From Eulemur rufifrons (lineage: Eukaryota > Chordata > Mammalia > Primates > Lemuridae), in NCBI RefSeq assembly GCF_041146395.1, contig NC_090997.1, positions 34,575,501-34,639,500 on the forward strand: a stretch of DNA of 64,000 bases. The letters run 5' to 3'. Shown piece by piece: positions 1-39,450 of this stretch. The translations under genes were made by a program, and so were the position numbers. The notes below the pieces were generated by a model. It ran no database searches and had not been told where the DNA came from. It worked only from the letters and a program-made list of their open reading frames with translations. The stretch's first letter is position 1; each line of letters starts with the position of its first letter.

Positions 1-344
1 TAATTTTTTTTGTCAGACTTAGCATAAGAATATTTATTTGCATTTTAAATGAAATTTCTCACTTAGAACATTATACATGGGGGAAAACATTTCAAGATAA
101 ATTCAAGCACTGACCTTGTCTATCAGAATGGGGCAGGAATACAGCATCTTTTATTTTTAAAATTAAAAAGCCAATGCACTAATGTGAGCAAAATATTAAC
201 AGTGATTAAGGGCACTGGGTTGGCTAGCATCTCTCCATGTCAAGTTTCCGTGCTGCCTTGATAATATATGTGTTGGAGGTTTGGGATGGAGGACCAGGGA
301 AAGGATTTCAAGTTTGGAACAGCTACGATAGGCATTTAAGAAAT

Positions 345-508
345 GTAGCTTCAAAGGGCTGAGCGCAATGACTCACCCCTATAATCCTAGCACATTGAGA
401 GGAAAAGGGGGGAAGGTCACCTGAGCCCAAGAGTTCATGGATATAATGTAAGCTATGATCATGACACTGCACTCCAGCCTAGGTGACAGAGCTGTCTCTT
501 AAAAAGAA
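345..508 (+). repeat. Old Alu/FAM-like monomer
   Basis: Diverged left-arm sequence (ATAATCCTAGCAC..., CACTGCACTCCAGCCTAGG) with an A-rich end. Otherwise 1-932 is DDX43 intron with nothing else recognised. Confidence 0.7.
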
Positions 509-932
509 ACATAGCTTCAAAGAGTAGACCAAGGATATAAATTAAACTCCTAAAAAGTTATGGGATGGGCATTCAACCCCCTATTGCTAAATTTGACTGG
601 CTAAAAAAAAAACATAAAAAAGAAAAGTGATGGGATGAACTTTGAAATAAAAGATAAAAATCAAGTACTATGGTTGATAGCAGATTCATCAATTATGGTG
701 CTTTTATGTTTGTAAGACATGTTTTCTTTTACTCTAAACTTGAATATTAAGAGATCCCTCTCTTGGGTGAAAAATGTAATTGAAACACAAGCCAAAAAGG
801 GAGATCATTCAGATTGGCATAAAGCCTGGCTGGCAAAGAATAAAATTGTCTAAAACTGTATATTCATGGTAAACATATTTTAGTTTGATTTCTGTAGCTT
901 TGACTGTAAGTGTTAATGAAATGTAAACATAG

Positions 933-10960
<10,028 letters not shown>

Positions 10961-11837
10961 TGTCTCATTGAAAAGTGCTGCAGGTAACACTTAAATAACA
11001 AATGGACTTTCAAATGTCTGTCTGAAACCAGGCTTTGTAAATATTTATTGCAATCAGCACTATCTTCAGGAGTCTAACAAATTATTAGGTGTCACTTTTA
11101 CCTAATACCTAAAGTGTACTGAATGTATCTTTAGAAGCACTATAGACTTAAAAAACTTTTTAAAGTTATACAGAAAGATCATTAAGAGTACAATGGAATT
11201 GGTAGACATAAATTGGTATAACTTGGTAATATAGTGAGGGGATTAGATGAATAGACTATAATGCATTGGTATATTACACAGCTGTTGAAGAATATGTGAA
11301 CCATCTTTAAGGTATCTTCTGTGTTGAAAGCAAAAAATTTTCCACTGGGATGCTGGACTGAGTTAAAACAAGAAACTTTACCTCCTGTTTCAAACTCAAT
11401 AGAAATGCTGGATAGAATATTTTTTAATGTTCCCAAAGCTGGGTTATGGATAAGGCTTTATTTTATGTATATGATTAAAGAATTTTCCATAATAAAACAT
11501 TTCCATAATTAAAAGTCCATATTTACCAACCCAATGATTCAGCAATTCAGCAAAATTTACCCTGGGCTAGAGGGGTTGAGGATGGAAGAGTGAGCTGCCA
11601 GAACTCTGAAGGCTAAATCTAGACCTGTGCAGTCTCATGCTGAAAAAACTAACTTTAAAAATGTCAGTGAACAGGTGAAATGCTTGACTATTCCACCCAT
11701 GAAAGATAGAACACCAACAATTATATCATAACCAAAGATTTACAGAGATGATAAAGTAAACCAAAAGGGGCATTAATAAATATGCTTGGGAAGTTTAAGA
11801 TATAAGATCTAATTTTTAGCTTGTAGTGAAGAATTAA

Positions 11838-11983
11838 GGTGGGATGCGATGGCTCACCTATAATCCTACTGCTTTGGGAGGTGAGATGGGAGAGGATTAC
11901 TTGAGGCCAGAAGTTCAAGTAGTCCTCCAGCTTCCCCCTCCCAAAGTGGTGGGATTACAGGCAAGAGCAACCACACCTAGCCA
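11838..11983. repeat. Head-to-head Alu fold-back
   Basis: A + strand Alu 5' part (about 11838-11920) is joined directly to a - strand Alu 5' part (about 11921-11983), giving roughly 60-bp imperfect inverted arms with both Alu 5' ends outward. Confidence 0.7.
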
Positions 11984-11998
11984 TCTGGTATTCTGTTA

Positions 11999-13680
<1,682 letters not shown>

Positions 13681-14275
13681 TTAAAAACAATGTGAACAGC
13701 AATTTACATTTTTTCCTACTTATTTTTCAGAATTCAAGATATTTTAGAAACACATACTGGATATGGAAGTACTGGAACATATTGGCAGTTATGAAGAGAC
13801 TTCCCTGATTCTTAAAATAAGTGTTTTGAAAATATTGAATTCTAATATTTTATACTTCAACGAAATGAAAAGTATTTAAATGTGAGTTAATTTTTTTCCT
13901 GGATATTTGTTAAGGAATGTAACAAGTAGAGGTTTCCTTTTACTTAAAACTTTTTCTATTTAAAAATTTTAAATTGTCTACTGTAATGTTGTTGTACTAA
14001 GGTCACCCTTTAAAGAGTTTAATGCTTGTTCAGATGTCATGGCAGTGAAAAAGATACCATTAACAAAATGTTAATTTATGTGATAAAAAGACAAGTTGAT
14101 GTTTTTTCTGTATATAGAATTTTAATCTTATGTTTGATTATACTTAGTATCACCTACTTTGAAATGAAAATAGTGAAAAAATTATTTCATGGGACCAAAA
14201 TATGTAATAATTATTTATCCTTACATTTTAGCCCATAGCTCCATGTTAAAAAATAAATCCTGTGAAAATCAAATT

Positions 14276-14642
14276 ACATTTCCATGAAAATTTCTTTGAT
14301 CACATTCACCATCTTTCTCTTGCAGTTTGTGTTATCTGTTCTACCATAAATGAGGGTTCTTATATTAACTTTTAAAATTTATTTGTGTATCTGTAGTCAT
14401 ACTTGTGTATAATTAGTTTAAGCCTTCACATCATCTTGCATTTTTCATTTATGCAATAAGTTTCCTCATTAGCCATAAGCTTAAGAAGAGAACCTAATAA
14501 GACGAAAAATAAAAGCAGTAATGAATAAATCACAATAGAGTTCAGTGAAAACCAACAGCTGATTTTGTGAGACCAATCAGATACATGTTTCTAGATAGAA
14601 GTACTGGAACATACTGGCAATTATGAAGAGACTTGACTGATT
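14276..14642. other. Intergenic, start of duplicated DDX43 3'-UTR segment
   Basis: 14276-14590 has no recognisable gene or repeat. From about 14,597 the sequence repeats 13,768-13,812 of the DDX43 3' UTR (GTACTGGAACATA, TTATGAAGAGACTT). Confidence 0.6.
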
Positions 14643-14986
<344 letters not shown>

Positions 14987-15011
14987 TAAAAATAATGTTT
15001 AAAAATGTAGA

Positions 15012-15355
15012 GGCCGGGCGCGGTGGCTCACGCCTGTAATCCTAGCACTCTGGGAGGCCGAGGCGGGAGGATCGCTCAAGGTCAGGAGTTCGAGACCAGC
15101 CTGAGCGAGACCCTGTCTCTACTAAAAATAGAAAGACATTATATGGACACCTAAAAATCTATATAGAAAAAATTAGCCGGGCATAGTGGCGCATGCCTGT
15201 AGTCCCAGCTACTCGGGAGGCTGAGGCAGTAGGATCGCTTGAGCCCAGGAGTTTGAGGTTGCTGTGAGCTAAGCTGACGCCACGGCACTCACTCTAGCCT
15301 GGGCAACAAAGTGAGACTCTGTCTCAACAACAAAAAAAAAAAAAAAAAAAAAAAA
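15012..15355 (+). mobile_element. Lemur-type Alu, right partner of inverted pair
   Basis: Full dimer in the opposite orientation, only about 32 bp from its partner; flanked by AAAAATGTAG. Confidence 0.95.
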
Positions 15356-15691
15356 CATGTAAAAATGTAGAATTCAATATTTTATGCTTCCATAAAAGCA
15401 AGTGTTTGAGTTGAAAATTTTAAGTGTGGAAGTGGGAAGTTGGGAATATGGAGGCATTAAATAAGAATACTGTATAACTTTGCCAACAAATCTGAAAATT
15501 CACAAAATTGACCACTTTATATGTTCCTACATTACCTCAGTTAGGTAGTTAAGCTGTATAGACAAAACATAGAAGCAACATGAAAGGTAATCATGGGCCT
15601 TCAACAAGAGGATAAGTTCCTGTGTGCCAGAACATTTAAAAGATAAGTTTTTCCATTCACTCTATAAAGCTAAAGTGAAAACTATTAGACT

Positions 15692-15717
15692 ATATATATA
15701 TATATATATATATATGT
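15692..15717. repeat. (TA)n microsatellite
   Basis: About 13 uninterrupted TA units. Confidence 0.95.
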
Positions 15718-15889
15718 AAGCATATTCATAGAAGGATACATAAGAAAACAGCGGTGATTGCCTCTGGGAAGATAAATGGGTGGCTGTGTGTTGAAAAACA
15801 TAAACCAACATATTAATATGTTGTAGACTTAGGTTTTCAGTGAAAGTGAGCTAGGCTAGCAGCTAGGAGACCAACCTTCCTTTTGAAAA

Positions 15890-17760
15890 CAATGCAGAAT
15901 TAAATATACAAAGGTCTTAAGCACAAAATTTCTTTTTGAGGTCATGAAACAATCTGTGAATATACTAAAAACCATTGAATTATACACTTTTTTAAATGAG
16001 TGAATGGCATATGCATTATATCTCAAACTGTTACTAAAAAGTCTGCTTAAAAGAAGAGCTGGCAGTAAGAAGTAAGAAACTGGTAGCTCAAAATCTAAGA
16101 CTTGAGAGCAAAACAGCACAGGCAACTCTAAGCCACTTTTGGATGTGAGGACGTTTGATGATCCTGCTCTGCCAGGCCAAGGGGAGATGGGGGTGGGGTG
16201 GTAAACCTTCAGACTCAGGGGCCAGAGGCCACAGCTGGCAACCGATTCGCTCAGGAGCATATGAAATAGGAAACTCAGCTTGTCAGAGGATTGGTATTGG
16301 GTGTTGATGGGAGTGCAGAGGGTTGGTATTGGATGTTTATGGGAGTAGCCCTTACAACTGGCTATATAACCATCTGGAGCTATTCTCACTGGAACTCCCA
16401 GACCATTCAGGGGCAAGACACCAGATCTACTTTGTTGGGAATGAATGTTCACCTCACATTTACATTTAATTGGAGCCCCATGGTCCACACAAGCCAGTAT
16501 TGTTTGCAACAACTTCACAGGCATAGTTTCACAGATCCCTGCAAGAGACATGCCCACACTTGGGGAAACTATGGCTTCCCATACAGAAAATTTGAATTTT
16601 GCCTTTGGTGACAAAAAACAAGGCTTTCTACTACAAGGGAAGAATTTAAATAAAACCTTCGTCACATTAAAGTAGGAACTCCAAGGGCTACAACCTTAAG
16701 TTAATGGTGAACCAAAAGTAAACTCACTTCCAACTAATTTAGTGCAAGCAAGTTTGCTCGGGTACTTAGAACAGCTGGTCAAAAGGAAAAGTCAACATTG
16801 AGAACTTACAGACTCACGTTACACAGACGTGAATCCCAGGTTCACACTGCTTGGGTGGCCTCGCAAGCCTCAAGAAGTAACCTTCATTTGAGGTGCTTCG
16901 TTGATTGCTGATGTTCCCAGTACCCTGGCAAATGTAAACAAATCCTTTCTCAAGGAGGATACTGTCATACTGGCTAAAAAGAGTCCCCACAAATCATTTT
17001 TCAAGGATAATTCCATAAAAAATTAACCAAGCATCACAAATGAGAATCAGAAGAAACAATGGAAACAGCAGAAGCAGACTACAAATATTAATTATCAAAT
17101 TATAAAACAACTATGCTTAATATGATGAAACACAAGCTTCAGATTACCTGCCAGAAATAGAAATCTCTAAAAAGTGACATAGCAGATGAGAAAAAGAACC
17201 AAATAAAACTTCTAGAAATGAAAAATATATATATATAATAATAATAAATTTCATGTTCAGTGACCACAGATGAAATCAGAAAAGTGGAATGATGATATTG
17301 TTGAAGCCAGGTGAATATGATATTGTCCTCTTTACTGGTTGTAAAGGCTTTCATAATAAATTTTAAGGATGATTCTATCAGCAGATTAGACATAATTGAA
17401 GAGTAAATAAGAAATGGAAGATAGGTCAGAATCCAGACTGCAGGAAAGAAAAAGATGGAAAATACAAAAGTGGATAAGATAATAGAAAATTTAGGCATTC
17501 TGACATACATTTAATAGAGTCCCAGAGAAAAGGAAGAGATGGGGGGGGGCCAGGCAAATATTTGAAGAGATAAATGGCTGAGAATTTTCCAGAACCTATG
17601 AAAAATATCCACAGAATCAAGAAGTTCAACGACTACCATGCAGGATAAATAGATACACACAGATATTTCATAATAAAATTCCAGAATACTAAAGACAAAA
17701 ATCCTGAAATCAGCCAGAGAAAAATGTTAGATTAGATTAATAATGCTCTCTCTCTGGGTA
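15890..17760 (+). mobile_element. Old L1 fragments
   Basis: 15,950-16,040 resembles an old L1 3' tail. From about 16,550 to 17,740 the text resembles L1M 5'-UTR/ORF1-upstream sequence (ACCAAATAAAACTTCTAGAAATG). Family assignment is from memory; no coding capacity is seen. Confidence 0.5.
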
Positions 17761-17932
17761 GTGGAATTATAAGTACTTTTCACTTTCTTCTTTACATTTT
17801 AATGTAAACATCTGAATTTTTCACACTGAACATATATTACTTTTAAATTTTTTTCATTTTTATCAAAGTCATATAAGCATGCACTGTATAGAGGCAAATG
17901 GTTCTACAAGACTTATTTAAAAAGTAGTTTTG

Positions 17933-18272
<340 letters not shown>

Positions 18273-18366
18273 TTAAAAAAAAACAAACCAAAAAACATAG
18301 TCTCCGGCCCTCATTTTCCACTCCTAGGAAATACCTATTTTATCTTTTAGCCATTTCTTTTTTTGT

Positions 18367-18499
18367 TCAGTCTCCGTAGAGACTGTCAAAAATTGCCAAT
18401 GCCAACTATCATGGTGGGGTATTGGGAAAAGTTTTCAATTAGCAATAATAGCGCCTCGGATAAACCTCATTGGCTACAATACTGCCACTGCGCAAAGCT
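18367..18499 (-). pseudogene. U4 snRNA retropseudogene
   Basis: Reading the - strand from 18499: AGCTTTGCGCAGTGGCAGTA, GAGGTTTATCCGAGGCGC, TTGAAAACTTTTCCCAATAC and GACAGTCTCTACGGAGACTG are U4 snRNA blocks in order. About a dozen bases of the central 3' stem-loop are missing. An A-run follows the 3' end, and the copy is flanked by the direct repeat TAGCCATTTCT, which marks L1-mediated retroposition rather than a functional gene. No snRNA promoter elements were sought successfully upstream. Confidence 0.93.
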
Positions 18500-18679
18500 A
18501 GCCATTTCTAAATAATTTGCTTCTATTAAAGTTTCTTGGTTTTTCAAATTTGATATTATCTACTGATTTCCTATAAGAAAGATAATTCAGTTTTTTCATG
18601 TCTGTGAAGGTCAGACTCTTAGGGTGGTCCCGTGACCCCCCCATTCCACTTCCTGAGGTTCACATCTTTATAGAAAAGA

Positions 18680-19204
18680 ATTTAACCTAACTCAAAGAAA
18701 GGCCTTGCCTTTGCCCTTCCTTGGCTTCTGGGAGGTAATGACTAAGGCCTTGGAATGTGCCAGAAAGTAAAACAATGTGATTTATAGTGGGGCTTTGGGC
18801 CACATAATATCAGCTCATACTACTTGACCTCCAGAGGAGCTGGAGACTAAGGTTAGACATATGGGCAGCCAACCACTGAGCCCCATTTTTTTTTTTTCCC
18901 AGTAAAAACTCTGGACACTAGGGCCAAGAGAGTTTCTTTGGGGGGCAATATTCCCTGTGTATTGTCACACATTGATCTCAAGAGGATAATGCATCCATGA
19001 CTCCATGGGGAAAAGACAACAGAAGCTCCATGTTTACCCTCCTGACCTCTGTCCTATGCACTTCTTCCTGTGGTTGATTTAAATCTGAATCCTTACCATG
19101 TAATAAACTGCAGCTGTGACTATAATGGTTTCAGTGGGTTCTGTGGGTCTTTCTAGAGAATTATCAGACAGGAGGTGGTTTTAGGAATTCCTTAAAATTG
19201 CAAC
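18680..19204 (+). mobile_element. ERVL-type LTR followed by a Leu-type primer site
   Basis: LTR-like sequence with TGTAATAAACTGCAG (polyadenylation region) and GTGGGTCTTTCTAG, followed at 19,205 by TGGTGTCAGAAGTGAGG, which matches the Leu-tRNA primer binding site of ERVL elements. The same LTR family occurs at about 45,690-46,330. Confidence 0.6.
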
Positions 19205-19221
19205 TGGTGTCAGAAGTGAGG
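19205..19221 (+). other. ERVL-like primer binding site
   Basis: TGGTGTCAGAAGTGAGG just downstream of the LTR; its internal region is lost within about 100 bp. Confidence 0.55.
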
Positions 19222-19299
19222 ATGGTCTTGTGGGGACTGTTTTCCCCCAACTGTACAGTTGGCTAAACTATTAAATAACACAAAATCCTTGAGTGATTC

Positions 19300-19790
19300 T
19301 TCTCCCCTTGAGTATGGGTGGGACCTGTGACTTGCTTCCAACAACAGAAAATGGTAACGGCAGTGGGATGTACTTTATGTGTATATACTTGTGTTAAATA
19401 CGATTGTAGCACCCCTCTTGCTGGAGTCCCTCCCTTGAGCTACTGCTGTGGGTGCCTGTGTTGGGAGGCTCACCTGGTAAGGAACTGAAGGCAGTAAGGA
19501 GCTGAGGGCAACCTCTGGCCAACAGATGGCAAGAAATGGAATCCCTCTGTCCTACAAATATAACAAACTAAATTCTGCCAACAGAAGTAGATTCTTCTCC
19601 AGTCGAGCCTCAGATGAGGCCACAGCCCTAACTAACATCTTCATTATGGCCTTGTGAGACCCTGAGCAGAGCCATGCCCAAAATCCTGACCCATAGAAAA
19701 TGTGAGATCATAAACGTGTGTTGTTTTAAGCCACTATGTTTGTGGTGAATTGTTATACCACAGTAGGAAACTAACATAATCCCCAAGGCC
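19300..19790 (+). mobile_element. MLT1-like MaLR LTR
   Basis: Ends in the characteristic GTGTTGTTTTAAGCCACTAT and a GTTATACCACAG...AACTAACATAA tail of MLT1-type LTRs. Confidence 0.65.
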
Positions 19791-19859
19791 TCTACCACCA
19801 CTACTACCACACAGGCACTTGGCCTGCTGTCCTATCCTCCCCACAGTTAATCACAATTT

Positions 19860-20500
19860 TGATAAGGTTAATAGTCAATGGTTATATTACTATAACTTTC
19901 TAATATTCTGAGCAACATTCTCAAATCAGACTGTAATTACATTTTTTGCACACATTTTTAATAAAGAGTAGCTTAGATTATTTTATTTCCCCAGTTTTCT
20001 ACTTATTTATCATTACTTGTCCCCAAAACTCTTCTCCAAATGTCTAACTTTTCTCTTAGTATGTTTAAACATAGTAGGTTGTTAGACAAGATGTATAAAG
20101 CAAAAACCATAAAAAAAACTAATAGATTCAACTCCATTAAAATTTTAAAACCTTGTTTACTAAAAGACACCAAAAAAGGTGAAGACAACCCACACAGAAG
20201 TTATTCGTTACATAGACAACAAAGGGTAAGTATCCAAAATCTATAAAGAATTTGTACAAAACAATGAGGAAAGGATTGAACTAACCAACAAGAAAATATG
20301 CAGAACATACGAACAGGAAAAATTTAACAAACAGCAGTTGCTTCTAGGTTGAACACTGAATGAGCAGAGAGGAGAGAGGGTAATGTTTTACTCCACACCC
20401 ATTTGTCTGAGCTTGGCACCATGTGTATGTATCACCTTTTCAGAAACCCATAAAAAAGTTTACTGAAAATAAAAATAAATAAAAGAAAATAAGTTATGTT
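19860..20500. other. Intergenic, old L1-like or unclassified
   Basis: AT-rich; 20,030-20,330 loosely resembles L1 sequence (TTGTACAAAACAATGAGGAA). No gene found. Confidence 0.4.
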
Positions 20501-20503
20501 TTA

Positions 20504-20856
20504 TTTTTTTATTTATTTATTTATTTTTTTTTTTTTGAGACAGAGTCTTACTCTGTTGCCCAGGCTAGAGTGAGTGCCGTGGCGTCAGCCTAGCTCACAG
20601 CAACCTCAAACTCCTGAGCTCAAGGGATCCTCCTGTCTCAGCCTCCCGAGTAGCTGGGACTACAGGCATGTGCCACCATGCCCGGCTAATTTTTTCTATA
20701 TATATTTTTAGCTGTCCATATAATTTCTTTCTATTTTTAGTAGAGATGGGGTCTCGCTCTTGCTCAGGCTGGTCTGGAACTCCTGAGCTCAAACGATCCG
20801 CCCACCTCGGCCTCCCAGAGTGCTAGGATTACAGGTGTGAGCCACCGCGCCTGGCC
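20504..20856 (-). mobile_element. Young lemur Alu with TSD
   Basis: Full dimer; the tail is interrupted by TTTA repeats; flanked by AAGTTATGTTTTAT. One of the near-identical group, sharing GGGATCC with the copy at 26,102. Confidence 0.96.
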
Positions 20857-21234
20857 AAGTTATGTTTTATATTTAGTCACATGTATTAAAGTACCTTATA
20901 TTTTCCTATAGGATCATGTTATTCCTGAGACATGCAGAGACACTGTAGAACTTTTTCATTTCCTTCCTTCCTGTCCTAACATAGGACAGGGCATTGCTTT
21001 CAAATATAGCTGTATGTTGAACAAAGCTTAGTGGTTTTATGGAGGCAAGGATCATTTCTAATATTGTTTCTCACAGCCTTCCATACACCTGTGCTAGGTA
21101 AGAGCTGCTGTTCAACAAGTACTCGATAAATTTAATTAAGGTGATATGTATTTTATCTTTTTTTCATTCCTATCTGGTAATGTTTTTAGATTTTAAATAT
21201 TCCTTTTGCTTCTTATTCTTTGACTACTCTCTTT

Positions 21235-21399
21235 CCTAGAATACTGATTAGCGTTTATTACAACAAACTGAGAACTGAATAATTATTTACATTCATTTTA
21301 GTCAACCATTGCTATGACAAATTCAAAACACTCTATTATTCTTTTTTTGCTGCCCCGCCCCCCTAATTATTATTCTTGACTCTTTTTAAAAACATAATC
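21235..21399 (-). other. CGAS: CGAS 3' UTR and polyadenylation signal
   Basis: After the TGA at 21402-21400 the - strand runs about 165 bp to AATAAA at 21259-21254. A short 3' UTR fits the human transcript as I recall it. Confidence 0.65.
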
Positions 21400-36576
<15,177 letters not shown>

Positions 36577-36780
36577 GGCTGGCGATCTCTGCTCCCCGAA
36601 AGAAGAATAAGCTTTGGAGAAAGGCAGTGAGAGGAAGAACCAGCAGAAGCGGTTGGAAACGAAACTCAAAAATCTGGCGGGAACTTAGCGTCTCCAGCTC
36701 CGGAGCTGGCACCTAAGAGGAAGCCCAGGCTGGGAAGTCACTGGGAGCCACGCCCCCGCCGACTGGAGGCTGGCCACGGC
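36577..36780 (-). promoter_or_regulatory. CGAS: CGAS 5' UTR and proximal promoter
   Basis: GC-rich sequence upstream of the CGAS ATG with no TATA box. The - strand has TTCCCGCC, an E2F-like site, at about 36,680. The transcription start cannot be fixed from sequence. Confidence 0.45.
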
Positions 36781-37013
36781 CACCCCCAGTGCTACCAGAG
36801 TCGCTGATTTTCTCACCCTCCAGTGTGAGCTGTCTGGGGGAACTGCAGATACAGGAAACAGTCTCGAGAACTTTGATGGCGAAACGCATTTGATGTTGTA
36901 CCACCTAAAATTGTGTTGAAAAACTATATACCTTCTCGCACATTTGATGTTGACAGAGAATCCTTCTCAATATAAGTTTCAGTAAGGGTTTTTTTAATCA
37001 TTAATAAGAAATA

Positions 37014-37126
37014 GAGGCCAGGGGAGGTGGCGCACACCTCTAATCCCAGCACTTTGGGAGACTGTAGCGGGAGGATCGCTTGAGGCCAGGAGTTCGAGAC
37101 CAGCATGGACAGCATAGCAAGACCAC
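37014..37126 (+). mobile_element. Alu left-arm fragment
   Basis: Breaks off at AGCATAGCAAGACC. A possible continuation (CCATCTCTACAG plus GAAA repeats) appears at about 37,757, suggesting the intervening LTR-like block inserted into this Alu. Confidence 0.75.
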
Positions 37127-37339
37127 GTTGAAATCAATAAAGGGGTGCAAGGTGAGTACTGTGGTAAAGGCCTAAAACTTTGTGAAGGCACAGGCCTAGC
37201 TAAAAATATTAATAGTAATCAGCCACTGTCCCCATGTTTGCTTCTCTATAATTGCTGCTCTAGAGTCACATAGCCAGTGATCATAAAGATTCTTAACTTT
37301 CCCCTCTATTCTAACTTTCCCCTTCTTAACATCACCCTT

Positions 37340-37740
37340 GTGAAACCTAAGGCTAGTTTTGGGGGTATCTTCTAGGCCCTGTATTCCGGTGGAAGGGATG
37401 ACTCACCCAGACCAGTGGCCCATACCAGGGAAAGGACTCAGCTGATATTAACCCACACCCAAGAACCAACTCAGCAAAGAAGACAATTTCTACACCCCTA
37501 TGGTTCCACCCAAGCCCACCCAATTAGCAGACCCAATTGCCTAGCCTTTTGCCCACCAAACTGTCTTTAAAAACGCTTTCTCCCAAATTTTCGGGGAGAT
37601 GGATTTAAGAAATTCCTACTGTCTCCTCCCATGGCACCTGCAAATATCAAATGCTTTCTCTGCTGTAAACCCTGCTGTCTCAGAGTATTGGCTTGCCCTT
37701 AAGCAGTGGGCAATGAACTTGGTTGGGTGGTTCACCCAAC
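37340..37740 (+). mobile_element. LTR-like fragment of an endogenous retrovirus
   Basis: U3/R/U5-like text including CTCAGAGTATTGGCTTGCCC and GCAGTGGGCAATGAAC, common at the U5 end of class I LTRs. Family not named. Confidence 0.45.
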
Positions 37741-37756
37741 TCTCTACAGAACACCA

Positions 37757-37815
37757 TCTCTACAGAAAAGAAAGAAAGAGACAAAGAAAGAAAGAAAAAG
37801 AGAAAGAAAAGAAAT
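37757..37815. repeat. (GAAA)n microsatellite
   Basis: Imperfect GAAA units; may be the expanded tail of the interrupted Alu. Confidence 0.9.
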
Positions 37816-37839
37816 AGAAAATATTCAAGTTTTTCAAGA

Positions 37840-38207
37840 TGGAACATGATGAGGATTGACTGAAATTGGAAGGAATATTTCATTTTATTTGACTTTTTTT
37901 AAAAGCACACAAAATCTTGAAGAAGTGTAAAGTATCCGTGATACTTTATCGATTGGTTCTTTAAAGCCCATCAAGGTCCCTTTTTGCACCCTTCCTTTTG
38001 CTTTCCCTTTGCTGTGATGATGGGTCCACTTGTCATCTGTGTCGTATGTATGATGCTCTGTAAACCTATATCTGGCTCTTGCCCTATAATCCTAGCTTTC
38101 TCTCCTCAATAAATCTCATTCTTGTGCTTGCTTTACTTTGGCATGTCTGGTCATTCTTCTGCCATGAGCGCACTAATACCGACATTTCAGACTAAAATGT
38201 GACTTAT
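37840..38207 (+). mobile_element. Putative 5' LTR end of an ERV
   Basis: Carries CTCCTCAATAAATCTC (polyadenylation region) and ends next to a primer binding site, so it is read as R-U5 of an endogenous retrovirus on the + strand. Confidence 0.5.
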
Positions 38208-39450
38208 TTGGTGCGGTGACTCAGATGTTTCTTTCTGAGCAAGACTTGCTCTGCGCCTTCCTGCCCTTTGCTCTCGCTTGTCCACCCCCGCCATTTCGTG
38301 ACTCTGATCTTTCTGCCTAGGCAACCCTTTCTTCCATGTTGCTTTGGGTTTTCCTACCCTTGCTTTTGCTTTTCCACCCTTGCCATTTCCGTGACTTGGA
38401 TGTTTCTCTGTGAGCAAGCCAGCTCACCTTTCTCCCTTGCTTTGGATTTTCCTGCCTTTGCTTTCGCTTTTCCATTTCTAAGACTGCGTGGTCGAGTTCT
38501 TGGCTAAACCTGGGTGTGTGATAAGGAATTTGGGAATGTGTCCCTTGTGATAGGGGAGAGGTCTTTCATTTTGTTTCTCTTTAGGGAAGAGGGCTTTGTG
38601 CTGTAACTTTTGTGTTTCCCGGCTTTGCACTGGTTTTGGTAATGTATTTTTCTTTCCGATGATGAGGTGCTTGTGGCCCCTTCCCGTATTAAGGCTAAAC
38701 CCATCCTCCCCCGGTTTTGATCGGCACTAAGTCATCTAGTGCCTGACTCACTCGCTCAGAGTGAACGTGTACGCCCAGTAATAAGTAAAGTGGGACTTAG
38801 TGCCATTTAGGACTCCAAGGGTTTATACAGCCGGTGGATAGGCCTGTACATGAACAGACCTGGGTTACCTTGAGGCACCTCTTCTGTGCCTATCCCTGCG
38901 ATGTCTCTCCTACGTGGGGCACAGTTAAATACCTACACCCCTGGTCTTATTGGGTGTTTCTCCATCACCCTCTAGCTGCTTCTTTCGCTGTATCCCAGGA
39001 AGTGCCTTCTTTATTGTGGGTGGCCACCCAATCACTGATGCTTTTACAAATAAGCCAGGTCATTATACCAACAGATATCCTTGTTCTGGTGCTTAATAAG
39101 GAGAGGCTCCTAGGTTTGAGGGGTTGTGCACAGCCCCTTTTCCTACTGATCGGAAAAGAGACATCTGGACCGGTACTTTGGCCGCATGGTCTGGGCTGTT
39201 ACCTGGGGACGCCCAGCTCTCACAGACCCCAGTGGGGATAGCCTCTCCCCTTTTCCCTGTTTGCCCCAGTGATCCAGGTAGTCACCTGGGGAGACCCAGT
39301 TCTGACTGACCCCAGTTGCTACCCTTTTCCCTCAAACTGGAACAATTATGATGCACACGCTCTAATGTTTGATCTTATTCTGCACAACCACCTGGCGACA
39401 GTGCAAGCTGGACAGCAGAGAACAGTGGTCACCACATGGGACTTTAAATC
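38208..39450 (+). mobile_element. Degenerate ERV internal region with His-type primer site
   Basis: TTTGGTGCGGTGACTCAGAT at 38,208-38,227 differs by two bases from the complement of the tRNA-His 3' end, the primer used by HERV-H-like elements. The leader then repeats with a period of 82-93 bp (GTGACTC/T...TTTCT at 38,216, 38,298, 38,391). A second repeat (ACCTGGGGA...CCCAG) is at 39,200 and 39,283. No gag, pol or env frame could be recognised. Confidence 0.5.

Noticed and set aside
15856..16665. 269-codon open frame on the - strand between DDX43 and CGAS
   Set aside because: It lies across old L1-like sequence, has no recognisable domain, no splice or promoter context and the first codons show no conservation signal; likely chance.
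36577..36669. N-terminal extension of CGAS by 31 codons
   Set aside because: The frame is open but its first codon is TTG, not ATG; the ATG at 36,576 matches the position of the human start.
38834..39241. 135-codon frame in the ERV internal region
   Set aside because: Could be remnant retroviral sequence, but I could not match it to gag, pol or env and it contains local tandem repeats; left as part of the ERV.
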